Shown in pieces: positions 24,623 to 32,833 of a stretch of 36,136 bases of DNA. Position 1 is the first letter of the stretch, and the number at the start of each line of letters is the position of its first letter. The notes beneath the pieces were generated by a model. The model did no database searches. It was not told the origin of the DNA and was given only the letters and a program-made list of their open reading frames with translations. Location: NCBI GenBank assembly GCA_903821145.1, contig CAIJKC010000090.1, positions 1 to 36,136 of the forward strand, read 5' to 3'. The DNA comes from an uncultured Actinomycetes bacterium (GTDB lineage Bacteria; Actinomycetota; Actinomycetes; Nanopelagicales; Nanopelagicaceae). The position numbers were made by a program, and so were the translations under genes.

Positions 24623-24661
24623 AGGGGAGGACATTCCACCCGTTCCGTGCTAAAAATAGCC

Positions 24662-26311
24662 ATGACAACTCAGACTCACCGCTCAGAAATCTTCGCCCTA
24701 TCCCATGAATTTGTAGAGAAATCAGCGGCTTTCAGCCCGATGAACTGCACACGTCTTGGCATCCCTGGCTTCGAAGATCAGCTCGATGACTTCTCGCTCG
24801 CCCACGCAAATAAATCTGCTGCTTACGCCCGCGAAGCGCTGAGCCAGATGAAATCACTGCAACCTATCGATGAGATCGATCGGATTGCTCAGACCGTCTT
24901 TGTCGAGCGCATCTCCTCTCGCCTCCAACTTCACGACTCTCGTGAGGCGTATGCGACATATGGACAACTCGCCTCACCCGTAAGCGGTATCCGTCAGATC
25001 TTCTCAACAATGACCTACGAAACTCCGGAAAAGGTTGCGAATGCAGGTAAGCGCATGAGTGCAATCGCTGGAGCTTTGAAATCATGGAAGGACTGTCTTG
25101 AGGAAGTGCATGCCGAAGGCCATCGCACTGCTCGCCGCCAAGTTCTCGCTGTTGCAGGTCAATTAAAGACTCACGGGTCAGGTGCCTACTCAAAGCTTGC
25201 CGCAGATATTGCACCAGGCAATGCCGATATCGCCGCTGCAGCAAAGAGCGCTGAGCAAGCATGCCTTGAGATGTCAAAGTGGATGGAAGAAGTTCATGCC
25301 CCTCGCTCTGCCGAGACCGATGGCGTGGGTGAGAAGCGTTATGCGCCATGGGCGAAGTACTTCACCGGTGCAGATATTGATCTCCTTGCGACATATGAAT
25401 GGGGCAAGCAAGATCTTCAAGCGATTAACGATCGCATGTGGCGTGCAGCTGCAAAAATTGCCCCGCATTGCAAGACCCTCGCCGAGGTAGCCGCATTCTG
25501 TGAAGAGAGCGACCATCTAAAGATTCATGGTTCAGATAATCTCTTAAAGGAGTTGCGTAGCTTTACTGATGCAGCGATTGAAAGACTCGATGGCGTCTAC
25601 TTCGATGTCGATGATCGCATCCGTTTTTGTGATGCCCGTCTTGCGCCAGAGGGATCCTCGGCCGCTATGTATTACACAGGGCCCTCTGAAGATCTCTCTC
25701 GCCCAGGAATTACCTGGTATCCAACGATGGGCAAAGATACGTTCAACTTCTGGCATATCGCTTCAACTTGGTACCACGAAGCAGTTCCAGGCCACCATTT
25801 GCAGGTAGCAACAGCGACAATTGAGAAGGATCGCCTCTCTCGCTTCCAGCGCACAGGCGCGTGGATCTCAGGGTACGGCGAAGGTTGGGCGCTCTATGCC
25901 GAACGCTTCATGGATGAACTCGGTGCCTTTGAAGATCCAGCACTCGAACTTGGTTACCTCTCCGGTCAAGCCCTGCGTGCGGCCCGAATTGTTGTTGATA
26001 TCGGAATGCACTTAGGCCTCAATGACTTTGACGGTAAGCCATGGAACGCCGAGTCTGCCTTCAACTTGATGGTGGAGAGAGCTTTGATCGAGCCAGATTT
26101 CGCGCAATCAGAGATTGAACGTTATCTCTCATGGCCAGGACAGGCGATCTCATACAAAGTGGGAGAGAGAATCTGGATGCAGATTCGCGATGAGACGAAG
26201 GAACGTCTTGGGGCAGCCTTTGATCTGAAGGCATTCCACAACTATGCGTTGAAGATTGGACCAATGGGTCTGGATTCACTTCGCGTAGAGATGCGCTCCT
26301 TTAAAGGATAA
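24662..26311 (+). CDS. DUF885 family peptidase-like protein
   Basis: Cytoplasmic protein of 549 residues belonging to DUF885, related to zinc metallopeptidases. The presumed zinc site is WYHEAVPGHHLQ with His372, Glu373 and His378-His379, an HExxxGH variant. The preceding PGITWYPTMGKDTFNFWHIAS and following GYGEGWALYAERFMDELG segments are family hallmarks. There is no signal peptide, so an intracellular peptide substrate is likely, but it is unknown. ATG 24662 is chosen because upstream in-frame sequence overlaps nhaA coding sequence and its promoter; TAAAAA lies five bases upstream. Confidence 0.9.
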   Translation: MTTQTHRSEIFALSHEFVEKSAAFSPMNCTRLGIPGFEDQLDDFSLAHANKSAAYAREALSQMKSLQPIDEIDRIAQTVFVERISSRLQLHDSREAYATYGQLASPVSGIRQIFSTMTYETPEKVANAGKRMSAIAGALKSWKDCLEEVHAEGHRTARRQVLAVAGQLKTHGSGAYSKLAADIAPGNADIAAAAKSAEQACLEMSKWMEEVHAPRSAETDGVGEKRYAPWAKYFTGADIDLLATYEWGKQDLQAINDRMWRAAAKIAPHCKTLAEVAAFCEESDHLKIHGSDNLLKELRSFTDAAIERLDGVYFDVDDRIRFCDARLAPEGSSAAMYYTGPSEDLSRPGITWYPTMGKDTFNFWHIASTWYHEAVPGHHLQVATATIEKDRLSRFQRTGAWISGYGEGWALYAERFMDELGAFEDPALELGYLSGQALRAARIVVDIGMHLGLNDFDGKPWNAESAFNLMVERALIEPDFAQSEIERYLSWPGQAISYKVGERIWMQIRDETKERLGAAFDLKAFHNYALKIGPMGLDSLRVEMRSFKG

Positions 26312-26319
26312 CAAATTTC

Positions 26320-27990
26320 GTGAAACGCGACTTTGATGTGGTGGTGATCGGATCCGGATTTGGCGGATCCGTCGCTGCTCTTAGGTTGCGTGAAAAAGGT
26401 TATAGCGTCGCGGTCATTGAAGCTGGTCGACGCTTTAAAGATAAGGATTTCCCAAAGACTTCTTGGCGACTGCGTCGCTTTCTCTTCTTTCCCAGGCTTG
26501 GCTTGACCGGTATTCAGCGGATACATGCTTTGCCAGATGTCATGATTCTTGCCGGCGCTGGAGTTGGCGGAGGCTCACTTGTTTACGCGAATACTCTCTA
26601 CACCCCTCCTGATTCTTATTTTAATGATCCGCAGTGGAAGGCAATCACTGATTGGAAGTCAGAACTCACCCCTTGGTATGACCAAGCCCATCGCATGCTT
26701 GGCGTGACCCAAAACCCCTACTTTTCCCACTCTGATGCTGCAATGAAGGAGGCCGCGCACCAGATGGGCGTGGGCCATACCTTCAAGATGGCCCCACTCG
26801 GGATCTACTTTGGTGATGGCACAAGTAAGAGTGTCAGCGATCCATTTTTCGGTGGCTTAGGCCCCGACCGTAATGGCTGCACACAGTGCGGTGCATGCAT
26901 GACTGGGTGCCGATTTAATGCCAAGAACACTCTGCCAAAAAATTATCTTGGTCTTGCAGAAAACGCAGGGGCCGAAGTGTTCCCACTCCACACGGTTACT
27001 CAGATCGCACAATCTGCAGATGGTTCCTGGCAGATCAAGACGCGCAAGAGCACATCGTGGTTTGGTACTACAAAAACCTTCACAGCAAGAGAAGTTGTTG
27101 TCGCAGCAGGGACTTATAACACCCAGAAATTGCTTCACACCATGAAGGGGCAAGGGATCTTGCCGAAGCTATCGGCAATGCTGGGCAAACTTTCACGGAC
27201 TAATAGTGAGGCTCTCACCGGGGCGCTTATGCCGACACGAGATATCGATTTCAGTGATGGCTCAGCAATTACATCATCATTCTTCCCTGATGACCACACT
27301 CACGTAGAACCAGTTCGCTATGGCAAGGGCAGCAATCTGATGGGCCTCTTGCAGACCGTGATGACTGATGGCTTTGTGGCCAAGGATCGACGTCGCCAAT
27401 GGCGCAGGGAGATTTTCAAAAACCCCAAACTGATTATCAGAATCCTCAATGTGAAGAGGTGGAGTGAGCGGACAGTTATTGCACTCGTGATGCAGAATGT
27501 TGATTCATCTCTTGCGGTGAGTGGTAAGAAGGGTATCTTCGGCTGGCGGTTAACGTCGAAGAATGATTCCGATAGACCCAATGCCACATATATTCCCGCA
27601 GCAAATGAGGTTGTGCGCCATATTGCGAAGAAGCATGGCGGCATAGCTGGCGGGCATTATGGCGACCTAGTGAACGCACCTTTTACCGCCCACTTCGTTG
27701 GCGGATGCGTGATTGGCGCTGACTCTGAACACGGCGTAATCGACCCTTATCACCGGGTTTGGAATTACCCGACCCTCCATATTGTTGATGGTTCGAGCGT
27801 CACAGCTAATCTAGGCGTTAATCCTTCACTCACAATTACTGCCCAGGCAGAACGAGCCTTCTCGTTCTGGCCCAACAAAGGTGAGAGAGATAGCAGGCCA
27901 GTTCAAGGAGAGAGCTATCAGCACCTTGAGCCAGTTGCTCCACACCACCCAGTAGTTCCACTCGGAGCCTATGGCTCTCTTGCTAAATAA
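26320..27990 (+). CDS. GMC-like FAD oxidoreductase (cholesterol oxidase ChoD-type)
   Basis: A 556-residue flavoprotein. FAD binds at the N-terminal VVIGSGFGGSVAALRLREKG Rossmann motif and the AGAGVGGGSLVYAN segment; the C-terminal GGCVIGADSEHGVIDPYHRVW and DGSSVTANLGVNPSLTITAQAE segments complete the GMC fold. An insert contains CTQCGACMTGC with Cys187, 190, 193 and 197. Closest type known to me is the ChoD/Rv3409c group annotated as cholesterol oxidase; the real substrate is uncertain. The start is GTG at 26320 with AAAGGA at 26303-26308. It follows DUF885 by eight bases. Confidence 0.85.
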   Translation: MKRDFDVVVIGSGFGGSVAALRLREKGYSVAVIEAGRRFKDKDFPKTSWRLRRFLFFPRLGLTGIQRIHALPDVMILAGAGVGGGSLVYANTLYTPPDSYFNDPQWKAITDWKSELTPWYDQAHRMLGVTQNPYFSHSDAAMKEAAHQMGVGHTFKMAPLGIYFGDGTSKSVSDPFFGGLGPDRNGCTQCGACMTGCRFNAKNTLPKNYLGLAENAGAEVFPLHTVTQIAQSADGSWQIKTRKSTSWFGTTKTFTAREVVVAAGTYNTQKLLHTMKGQGILPKLSAMLGKLSRTNSEALTGALMPTRDIDFSDGSAITSSFFPDDHTHVEPVRYGKGSNLMGLLQTVMTDGFVAKDRRRQWRREIFKNPKLIIRILNVKRWSERTVIALVMQNVDSSLAVSGKKGIFGWRLTSKNDSDRPNATYIPAANEVVRHIAKKHGGIAGGHYGDLVNAPFTAHFVGGCVIGADSEHGVIDPYHRVWNYPTLHIVDGSSVTANLGVNPSLTITAQAERAFSFWPNKGERDSRPVQGESYQHLEPVAPHHPVVPLGAYGSLAK

Positions 27991-27992
27991 GA

Positions 27993-28010
27993 ATTCACCT
28001 TCCTGTCATC
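27993..28010 (+). promoter_or_regulatory. candidate PHO box before the phosphonate operon
   Basis: ATTCACC (27993-27999) and TGTCATC (28004-28010) lie eleven bases apart. Their match to the GTTCACC unit is 6 and 4 of 7 bases. They are in the only non-coding gap before the operon (63 bases), about 30-45 bases upstream of the likely -10 (TATGTT at 28037-28042 or TGAGAT at 28042-28047). RegX3, encoded upstream, is the obvious candidate binder. Confidence 0.4.
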
Positions 28011-28036
28011 TCCTCTATTCGTGCTTTCGCATCTTC

Positions 28037-28047
28037 TATGTTGAGAT
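28037..28047 (+). promoter_or_regulatory. -10 region of the phosphonate operon
   Basis: TATGTT (28037-28042) overlaps TGAGAT (28042-28047), the latter having the six-base spacing to ATG 28054. Either implies a leader of zero to five bases. Confidence 0.4.
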
Positions 28048-28053
28048 AGTCCT

Positions 28054-29172
28054 ATGAAGCGTGCACTCATTGTTGGTGGTGGAATTATCGGCACCATGCA
28101 TGCAGTTCTCGCTGCCGAAAAGGGTCTGGAAGTCATACACCTCGAGCGAGACATGAAACCGCAATCGGCCTCAGTCCGAAACTTTGGATTGATCTGGGTA
28201 AGCGGTCGACTTGCAGGAACAGAGCTTGATCTTGCACTTCGTGCGCGCGAACTCTGGGGCAAAATCGGAGGCAAGGCTGAGATTGGATTCCGAGCAAATG
28301 GTTCACTCACGGTTGCTCAGAATGATGACGAGTACACGGTCATGCAAGAGGCAGCATCAATGGCAGATGCCGATCTACGAGGTTTTAAGGTCCTGGACCG
28401 TAACCAAACAATTGCGCTTGAGCCAGAACTTGCAGGAAATTATCGAGGATCGTTGCAATGCACGACCGATGCAGCGGTCGAACCATCATTGCTCTTGGGT
28501 GGCCTACGCGAATACCTTAAGAGTTTTCCTGGCTATACCTGGATTCCTGAATTTGAAGCAGTCGATTTTTACCACGATGACAATGGCAACCATGTCACTG
28601 ATATCTCGGGGCGTAAATACTCAGGAGATTACCTAGCAGTGTGTGCGGGAGCAGCACATAAGGGATTTATTGAAGAGCACTTGGAGAAGGCGCCACTTCG
28701 AAAGGTGAGACTTCAGATGGCAGCAACTGCTCCTCTGGGGGCAACTCTTGGCCACTCACTCGCAGATGCTGATTCACTGCGCTATTACCCTGCCTTCAAA
28801 GATCTCTCTCTCGACCGACTTGGTGCTCAGGGTTCAATAGCTACCGAATACAAGATGCAACTTCTCTTAGTACAACGCCTGGATGGCACCATGACAATCG
28901 GTGATACCCATGAATATGCCGAGCCTTTTACCCACGAGCTGCATGAAGCGCCATATGACCATCTCTACTCGGTCATGAAAAATATCTTCGGCCGTGATGT
29001 TCCAAGGATTGAGCGCCGCTGGGATGGCGTCTATAGCCAATCAACATCAACAGATATCTACCTTCGTAAAACCATAGCCCCTGGAGCAGAGATTGTGACT
29101 GGCGGCGGTGGACGAGGCAATACGCTCTCACCGGCGATTGCAGAGGAGACTGTCAACCAATGGTCACTGTAA
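28054..29172 (+). CDS. FAD-dependent amine oxidase, aminophosphonate-linked (TIGR03364 type)
   Basis: A 372-residue DAO-fold flavoenzyme. The FAD-binding ALIVGGGIIGTMHAVLAAEKG motif is at residues 4-24, and the ASVRNFGLIWVSGR segment (about 41-54) is the hallmark of the TIGR03364 clade. This clade is known for being next to phosphonatase-like hydrolases and was proposed to deaminate an aminophosphonate close to 2-aminoethylphosphonate (for example its 1-hydroxy or N-methyl form) to a phosphono-aldehyde. That is the gene order here. The C-terminal GGGGRGNTLSPAIAEE segment closes the FAD site. Its end overlaps the hydrolase gene by 13 bases. Confidence 0.85.
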   Translation: MKRALIVGGGIIGTMHAVLAAEKGLEVIHLERDMKPQSASVRNFGLIWVSGRLAGTELDLALRARELWGKIGGKAEIGFRANGSLTVAQNDDEYTVMQEAASMADADLRGFKVLDRNQTIALEPELAGNYRGSLQCTTDAAVEPSLLLGGLREYLKSFPGYTWIPEFEAVDFYHDDNGNHVTDISGRKYSGDYLAVCAGAAHKGFIEEHLEKAPLRKVRLQMAATAPLGATLGHSLADADSLRYYPAFKDLSLDRLGAQGSIATEYKMQLLLVQRLDGTMTIGDTHEYAEPFTHELHEAPYDHLYSVMKNIFGRDVPRIERRWDGVYSQSTSTDIYLRKTIAPGAEIVTGGGGRGNTLSPAIAEETVNQWSL

Positions 29173-29855
29173 AGAAGGTTAAATTCGCAATATTCGATGT
29201 TGCAGGAACAACCGCCAAGGATGGCGGATTGGTTGTAGAAGCCTTTCAGAGTGCGATGATTTCCCTTGGGACTACCGCAGGATCCCCAGAACTGCAGAAG
29301 ATGACGGATTACGTCAATGCCACAATGGGTGAACGCAAGATCGATGTCTTCATGCATCTCTGCGACGGAGATTCAAAGCGTGCAAACTTGGCACATGATC
29401 GCTTTGTCGAGAGTTATATCGGACTCGTTACCGCCGGAAAGCTTGAAGAATTCCCTGGGATTACCGATCTCTTTACTCGGTTGCGCTCAAATGGAATTGC
29501 CGTAGCCATCACAACTGGATTCCCCCGAGATATCTTGGATAACATCATTGATTGCCTGAAGTGGGCACCACATATTGATTTTTCAGTAGCGGCATCTGAA
29601 GTCGCGATGGGCCGACCAGCGCCAGATATGATCTTTCGCTGCATAGACCTCTATAACAAGCGCTTTAATACCCATATTTCGGCTGAAGATGTTGCTGTTA
29701 TCGGGGATACCGAATCAGATATGAAGTCTGGTGTCACAGCAGGTGCTCACCTTGTGGTGGGTGTGGATACTGGGACACATACCCCGGACCAGCTCTTCCA
29801 CGCAGGGGCAACCCACGTCCTACATGGTGCGGTTGAACTCCCCACCATTTGTTAA
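29160..29855 (+). CDS. phosphonatase-like HAD hydrolase (TIGR03351 type)
   Basis: A 231-residue relative of phosphonoacetaldehyde hydrolase PhnX. Nucleophile Asp13 lies in FDVAGTT, with Ala in place of the usual second Asp as in PhnX. The cap-domain Lys60 in MGERKIDVF aligns with the Schiff-base lysine of PhnX (MGxxK). Arg152 in GRPAPDM replaces the usual HAD lysine, and GDTESDM (Asp183, Asp187) binds Mg2+. It should cleave the C-P bond of a 2-oxoethylphosphonate, made by the preceding oxidase, to phosphate and an aldehyde. GAGGAG at 29143-29148 is its ribosome site. The precise substrate is not known. Confidence 0.9.
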   Translation: MVTVKKVKFAIFDVAGTTAKDGGLVVEAFQSAMISLGTTAGSPELQKMTDYVNATMGERKIDVFMHLCDGDSKRANLAHDRFVESYIGLVTAGKLEEFPGITDLFTRLRSNGIAVAITTGFPRDILDNIIDCLKWAPHIDFSVAASEVAMGRPAPDMIFRCIDLYNKRFNTHISAEDVAVIGDTESDMKSGVTAGAHLVVGVDTGTHTPDQLFHAGATHVLHGAVELPTIC

Positions 29856-29944
29856 CTTTCCTTTCACGAGATCTATCCCTGTTAGGCACCTGGTTGCAAA
29901 CTCTTCGCGGTTGAGTGCGCTCACTAGATCCTTAAGGGGGATAT

Positions 29945-31138
29945 ATGCGCAAGCGCCTATTAACCGGAGTAGTTGTAGCCACCTTGGCTGCCGCTTCAAT
30001 GGTTGCAACAACTTCAGCTCATGCAGCAACAATCGATTATTCAAAGTGCACAGATCTCAAGTCATGCGGTGGCATGGATGCACTCGTTAAGGCCGCTCAA
30101 AAAGAGGGCAAGCTCAACGTCATCACACTTCCACGTGACTGGGCAAACTATGGCGAGGCCATGGATCTCTTCACGAAGGCTTTCGGAATCAAGATCACAG
30201 ATGACAATCCAGATGGATCATCTGCCTATGAAATTCAGACTATAAAGACAGCACCTGCTTCAAAGGTTCCAGATGCGGTAGACGTTGGAATCACCTACGG
30301 TGGAGATAATGCAAACCTCTTCGCGCCATACAAGGTCGTAAACTGGAATGACATCACACCAACCTACAAGGATGCAGCCGGTCGCTGGTACGGTGACTAT
30401 GCAGGTGTAATCGCACTTTCATACGACACTTCAATCGCAAAGGCTCCTAAGTCATTCAACGATCTTAAGGATCCAGCATTCAAGAACATGGTTGCAATTG
30501 GTGGAGATCCATCAGGTGCCCAGGAAGCTTTGATGTCAGTATTTGCAGCAAACCTCGCTAATGGCGGAACAACTGCAAACGTCCAAAAGGGTATTGATTA
30601 CTTCTCAGCGATGAAGACTTCTGGAAACTTCGTTACAGCACTTGCTAATGGTCAGAACTTCCTCGCTGGTGCCTACAAGGTCTCATTCTCATGGTCATTC
30701 AACGGTCCAGGAGCTGTAGCTACAGCCGCTAAGGCTGGAAAGACTATTAAGTATGTTATTCCTTCAGATGCAGTCATCAAGGGAACTCCATACATCATGG
30801 CTATCCCATTCAACGCCCCACACCCAGCAGCAGCTCGTCTCTGGACAGAGTTCCTCTACTCAGAGAACAAGGGCAAGGGTTCAGCGAACCTTGGCTCAAC
30901 TAAGGGTATGACTGGTTCAAAGATCTTTGCAGCAATCAACGGCGGACAGAACATCTGGATCGCAGGCGGCGCACTTCCAATCGAGTACGACGCAATGGTT
31001 GTCAAGGGTACAAATGCAACAGCTCCAGCTGGTTATGAAATCCCAGCAGGCGCAAAGATCGTCACACCAAGTCCTGCAGATCAGGATGCGGCTAAGACGC
31101 TTCTTAAGGCACAGTGGCCAGCAATCGCTGGTAACTAA
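29945..31138 (+). CDS. ABC transporter extracellular solute-binding protein
   Basis: A 397-residue secreted binding protein with a cleavable signal peptide (residues 1-28, ending SAHA-A) and no lipobox cysteine. The fold is the Fbp/spermidine-type periplasmic-binding class; YEIQTIKT, VGITYGGDNANLF, WYGDYAGVIALSYDT and NLGSTKGMTGSKI segments are visible. Two Cys residues (about 38 and 43) near the mature N terminus could form a disulfide. A strong AAGGGGG site (29934-29940) and regular codon choice suggest high expression. Neighbours suggest an aminophosphonate ligand; sequence alone does not prove it. Confidence 0.85.
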   Translation: MRKRLLTGVVVATLAAASMVATTSAHAATIDYSKCTDLKSCGGMDALVKAAQKEGKLNVITLPRDWANYGEAMDLFTKAFGIKITDDNPDGSSAYEIQTIKTAPASKVPDAVDVGITYGGDNANLFAPYKVVNWNDITPTYKDAAGRWYGDYAGVIALSYDTSIAKAPKSFNDLKDPAFKNMVAIGGDPSGAQEALMSVFAANLANGGTTANVQKGIDYFSAMKTSGNFVTALANGQNFLAGAYKVSFSWSFNGPGAVATAAKAGKTIKYVIPSDAVIKGTPYIMAIPFNAPHPAAARLWTEFLYSENKGKGSANLGSTKGMTGSKIFAAINGGQNIWIAGGALPIEYDAMVVKGTNATAPAGYEIPAGAKIVTPSPADQDAAKTLLKAQWPAIAGN

Positions 31139-31141
31139 GTC

Positions 31142-31162
31142 TTAGTAATAGTTACTTACTAA
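31142..31162 (+). other. inverted repeat between binding protein and permease genes
   Basis: TTAGTAA (31142-31148) and TTACTAA (31156-31162) are perfect complements around a seven-base loop. Such a hairpin right after a binding-protein gene often protects the upstream mRNA and lowers permease expression. It is AT-rich with no following T-run, so it is not a convincing terminator. Confidence 0.45.
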
Positions 31163-31172
31163 CCGAATATAA

Positions 31173-32057
31173 GTGGGAGTAGTGAAAGCACCTTCTCGAG
31201 TTCGCTCGAGCGGCCGAGGGACCGGCGTGCTGCCACTACTCCCATTCTTCATTTTTACCGGGTTCTTTTTGGTATGGCCCGTGATTGCGGTAACACTTCG
31301 CAGCCTTCACGGAAATAAGAACGAATGGACTTTTGCAAATTATCGCCCGATGCTTCATAAGGGACCGTATCTGCATGCCTTCGTCGTCTCACTAAAACTT
31401 TCGATAGTTACTACTGTCATTGGATCGATTCTGGGTGCTTTCTTCGCCTATGTCATCGTCAAATATGCTCATGGAAAATTTGGGGCTGTCATAGATTCCA
31501 TCTCTGCAGTCTTTGCTAACTCTGGTGGCGTTCCACTGGCCTTTATGTTTGTTGCCGCATTTGGCACGGAAGGACTTGTTACCACCGTACTCAAAAGACT
31601 TGGGTGGGATATCTATGCGGGTCACTTCACCATCTTCTCTTTCACAGGCGTAGTTCTTGTCTACTCCTTCTTCCAAATACCGCTCATGGTCTTGATCTTT
31701 AAACCAGCGATTGCTGGCCTGCGCAGCGAGTGGGAAGAGGCGAGCACCAATCTCGGTGCCTCACACCTCACCTACTGGCGCCGCGTGGCAATCCCAATCC
31801 TTACACCATCCTTCATCGGAGCCTTCTTCTTGCTCTTCGCTGGTGGATTCTCGGCGTATGCAACAGCTCGCGCACTCACGGTTGGCACGGTTCCCCTCGT
31901 TCCCATCATCATCGGAACACTTGTTGACGGAAACGTCATCTCAGATCAGGCGAACCTTGGTGACGCACTCGCTGTGGGAATGATCGTCGTAGCAACTATC
32001 GCAATGGCCGGCTATATCTGGGCCCAGCGTCAAGCTGCGAAGTGGCGTTCCTCATGA
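31173..32057 (+). CDS. ABC transporter permease 1
   Basis: Inner-membrane component of 294 residues with about six spans (first at residues 18-40, LPLLPFFIFTGFFLVWPVI). The EAA loop that contacts the ATPase is EEASTNLGASHLTYWRRVAIP (about 190-210), containing the EA-x3-G pattern. Spermidine/Fe3+-type permease family. Start GTG at 31173 is uncertain; a GTG at 31182 is an alternative and would only shorten the cytoplasmic tail. No good ribosome site is visible. It overlaps the second permease by four bases. Confidence 0.88.
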   Translation: MGVVKAPSRVRSSGRGTGVLPLLPFFIFTGFFLVWPVIAVTLRSLHGNKNEWTFANYRPMLHKGPYLHAFVVSLKLSIVTTVIGSILGAFFAYVIVKYAHGKFGAVIDSISAVFANSGGVPLAFMFVAAFGTEGLVTTVLKRLGWDIYAGHFTIFSFTGVVLVYSFFQIPLMVLIFKPAIAGLRSEWEEASTNLGASHLTYWRRVAIPILTPSFIGAFFLLFAGGFSAYATARALTVGTVPLVPIIIGTLVDGNVISDQANLGDALAVGMIVVATIAMAGYIWAQRQAAKWRSS

Positions 32058-32833
32058 AGCGGCTCTCACTCAAATGGCCACTCATCGTCATCTCATCAGC
32101 ACTGGCCTTCATCATCTTCGTTGTGCCGCTCTATGGAGCCTCTGTCTATAGCTTTAAGGGGATGGGCGGAAAAGGTCATTCGTGGGTTAATTACCAATGG
32201 CTGATCCACGCCGATGGTTTCTACCCAAGCCTCTTCACCTCACTCAAGCTTGCGGTACTTGCAGGCATTCTTAATCTGCTCTTGATGGTTCCAACCATGG
32301 TCTACCTGAACTTAAAGGGCCAGAGATTCAAACCCTTCGTTGATTTCCTCTGCATTCTGCCGTTGATTATCCCCGTCGTCTCACTTGCCATCGGCGCTCA
32401 GGTGGCAATGCCAGAGTTCTTACAAAATACTGAATACGAATTGGTCTTCTTCTTCGTCATCATCGCACTTCCCTACACCTATCGCGCGCTAGACACTTCC
32501 CTGCAGACAGTCGCCTTGAAAACCCTAGTAGAGGCATCGAGAAGCCTGGGAGCATCATGGACTCGCACAATTATCCGCGTCATCGTGCCAGCGATCCGCA
32601 GCGGTATTACTGGCGCACTCTTTTTGACATTTGCATTATCGATCGGCGAGTACACGATTACATCGCTCTTGCATTGGGAGACTTTTCCGACGTGGACTGT
32701 TGTCGCAGCACAGCAGAACATTCTGGGTGCCATTGCGATCTCTGTCTTTAGCTTTGTCGGTGCAATCGTTCTATTAACAGCAATCGCACTCTTCTCTAAG
32801 AAGCGTGTGCAACGGGTAGAGGTGGAAGCATGA
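32054..32833 (+). CDS. ABC transporter permease 2
   Basis: Second membrane component, 259 residues, about six spans, with the first at residues 7-30. The EAA loop reads VEASRSLGASWTRTIIRVIVPAI (about 155-177). ATG 32054 overlaps the previous TGA; the in-frame GTG at 32042 is not preferred. It pairs with permease 1 to form a heterodimeric channel, unlike the single fused permease seen in some 2-aminoethylphosphonate importers. Its stop overlaps the ATPase start by four bases (ATGA). Confidence 0.88.
   Translation: MKRLSLKWPLIVISSALAFIIFVVPLYGASVYSFKGMGGKGHSWVNYQWLIHADGFYPSLFTSLKLAVLAGILNLLLMVPTMVYLNLKGQRFKPFVDFLCILPLIIPVVSLAIGAQVAMPEFLQNTEYELVFFFVIIALPYTYRALDTSLQTVALKTLVEASRSLGASWTRTIIRVIVPAIRSGITGALFLTFALSIGEYTITSLLHWETFPTWTVVAAQQNILGAIAISVFSFVGAIVLLTAIALFSKKRVQRVEVEA

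Noticed and set aside
24476-24661. N-terminal extension of the DUF885 protein from a TTG at 24476
   Set aside because: The extension is antisense to nhaA membrane-span coding sequence, has no family similarity that I recognise, and would cover the nhaA promoter.
32042-32053. Upstream GTG start for permease 2
   Set aside because: ATG 32054 makes the four-base ATGA overlap seen at neighbouring junctions and begins the normal permease N terminus.
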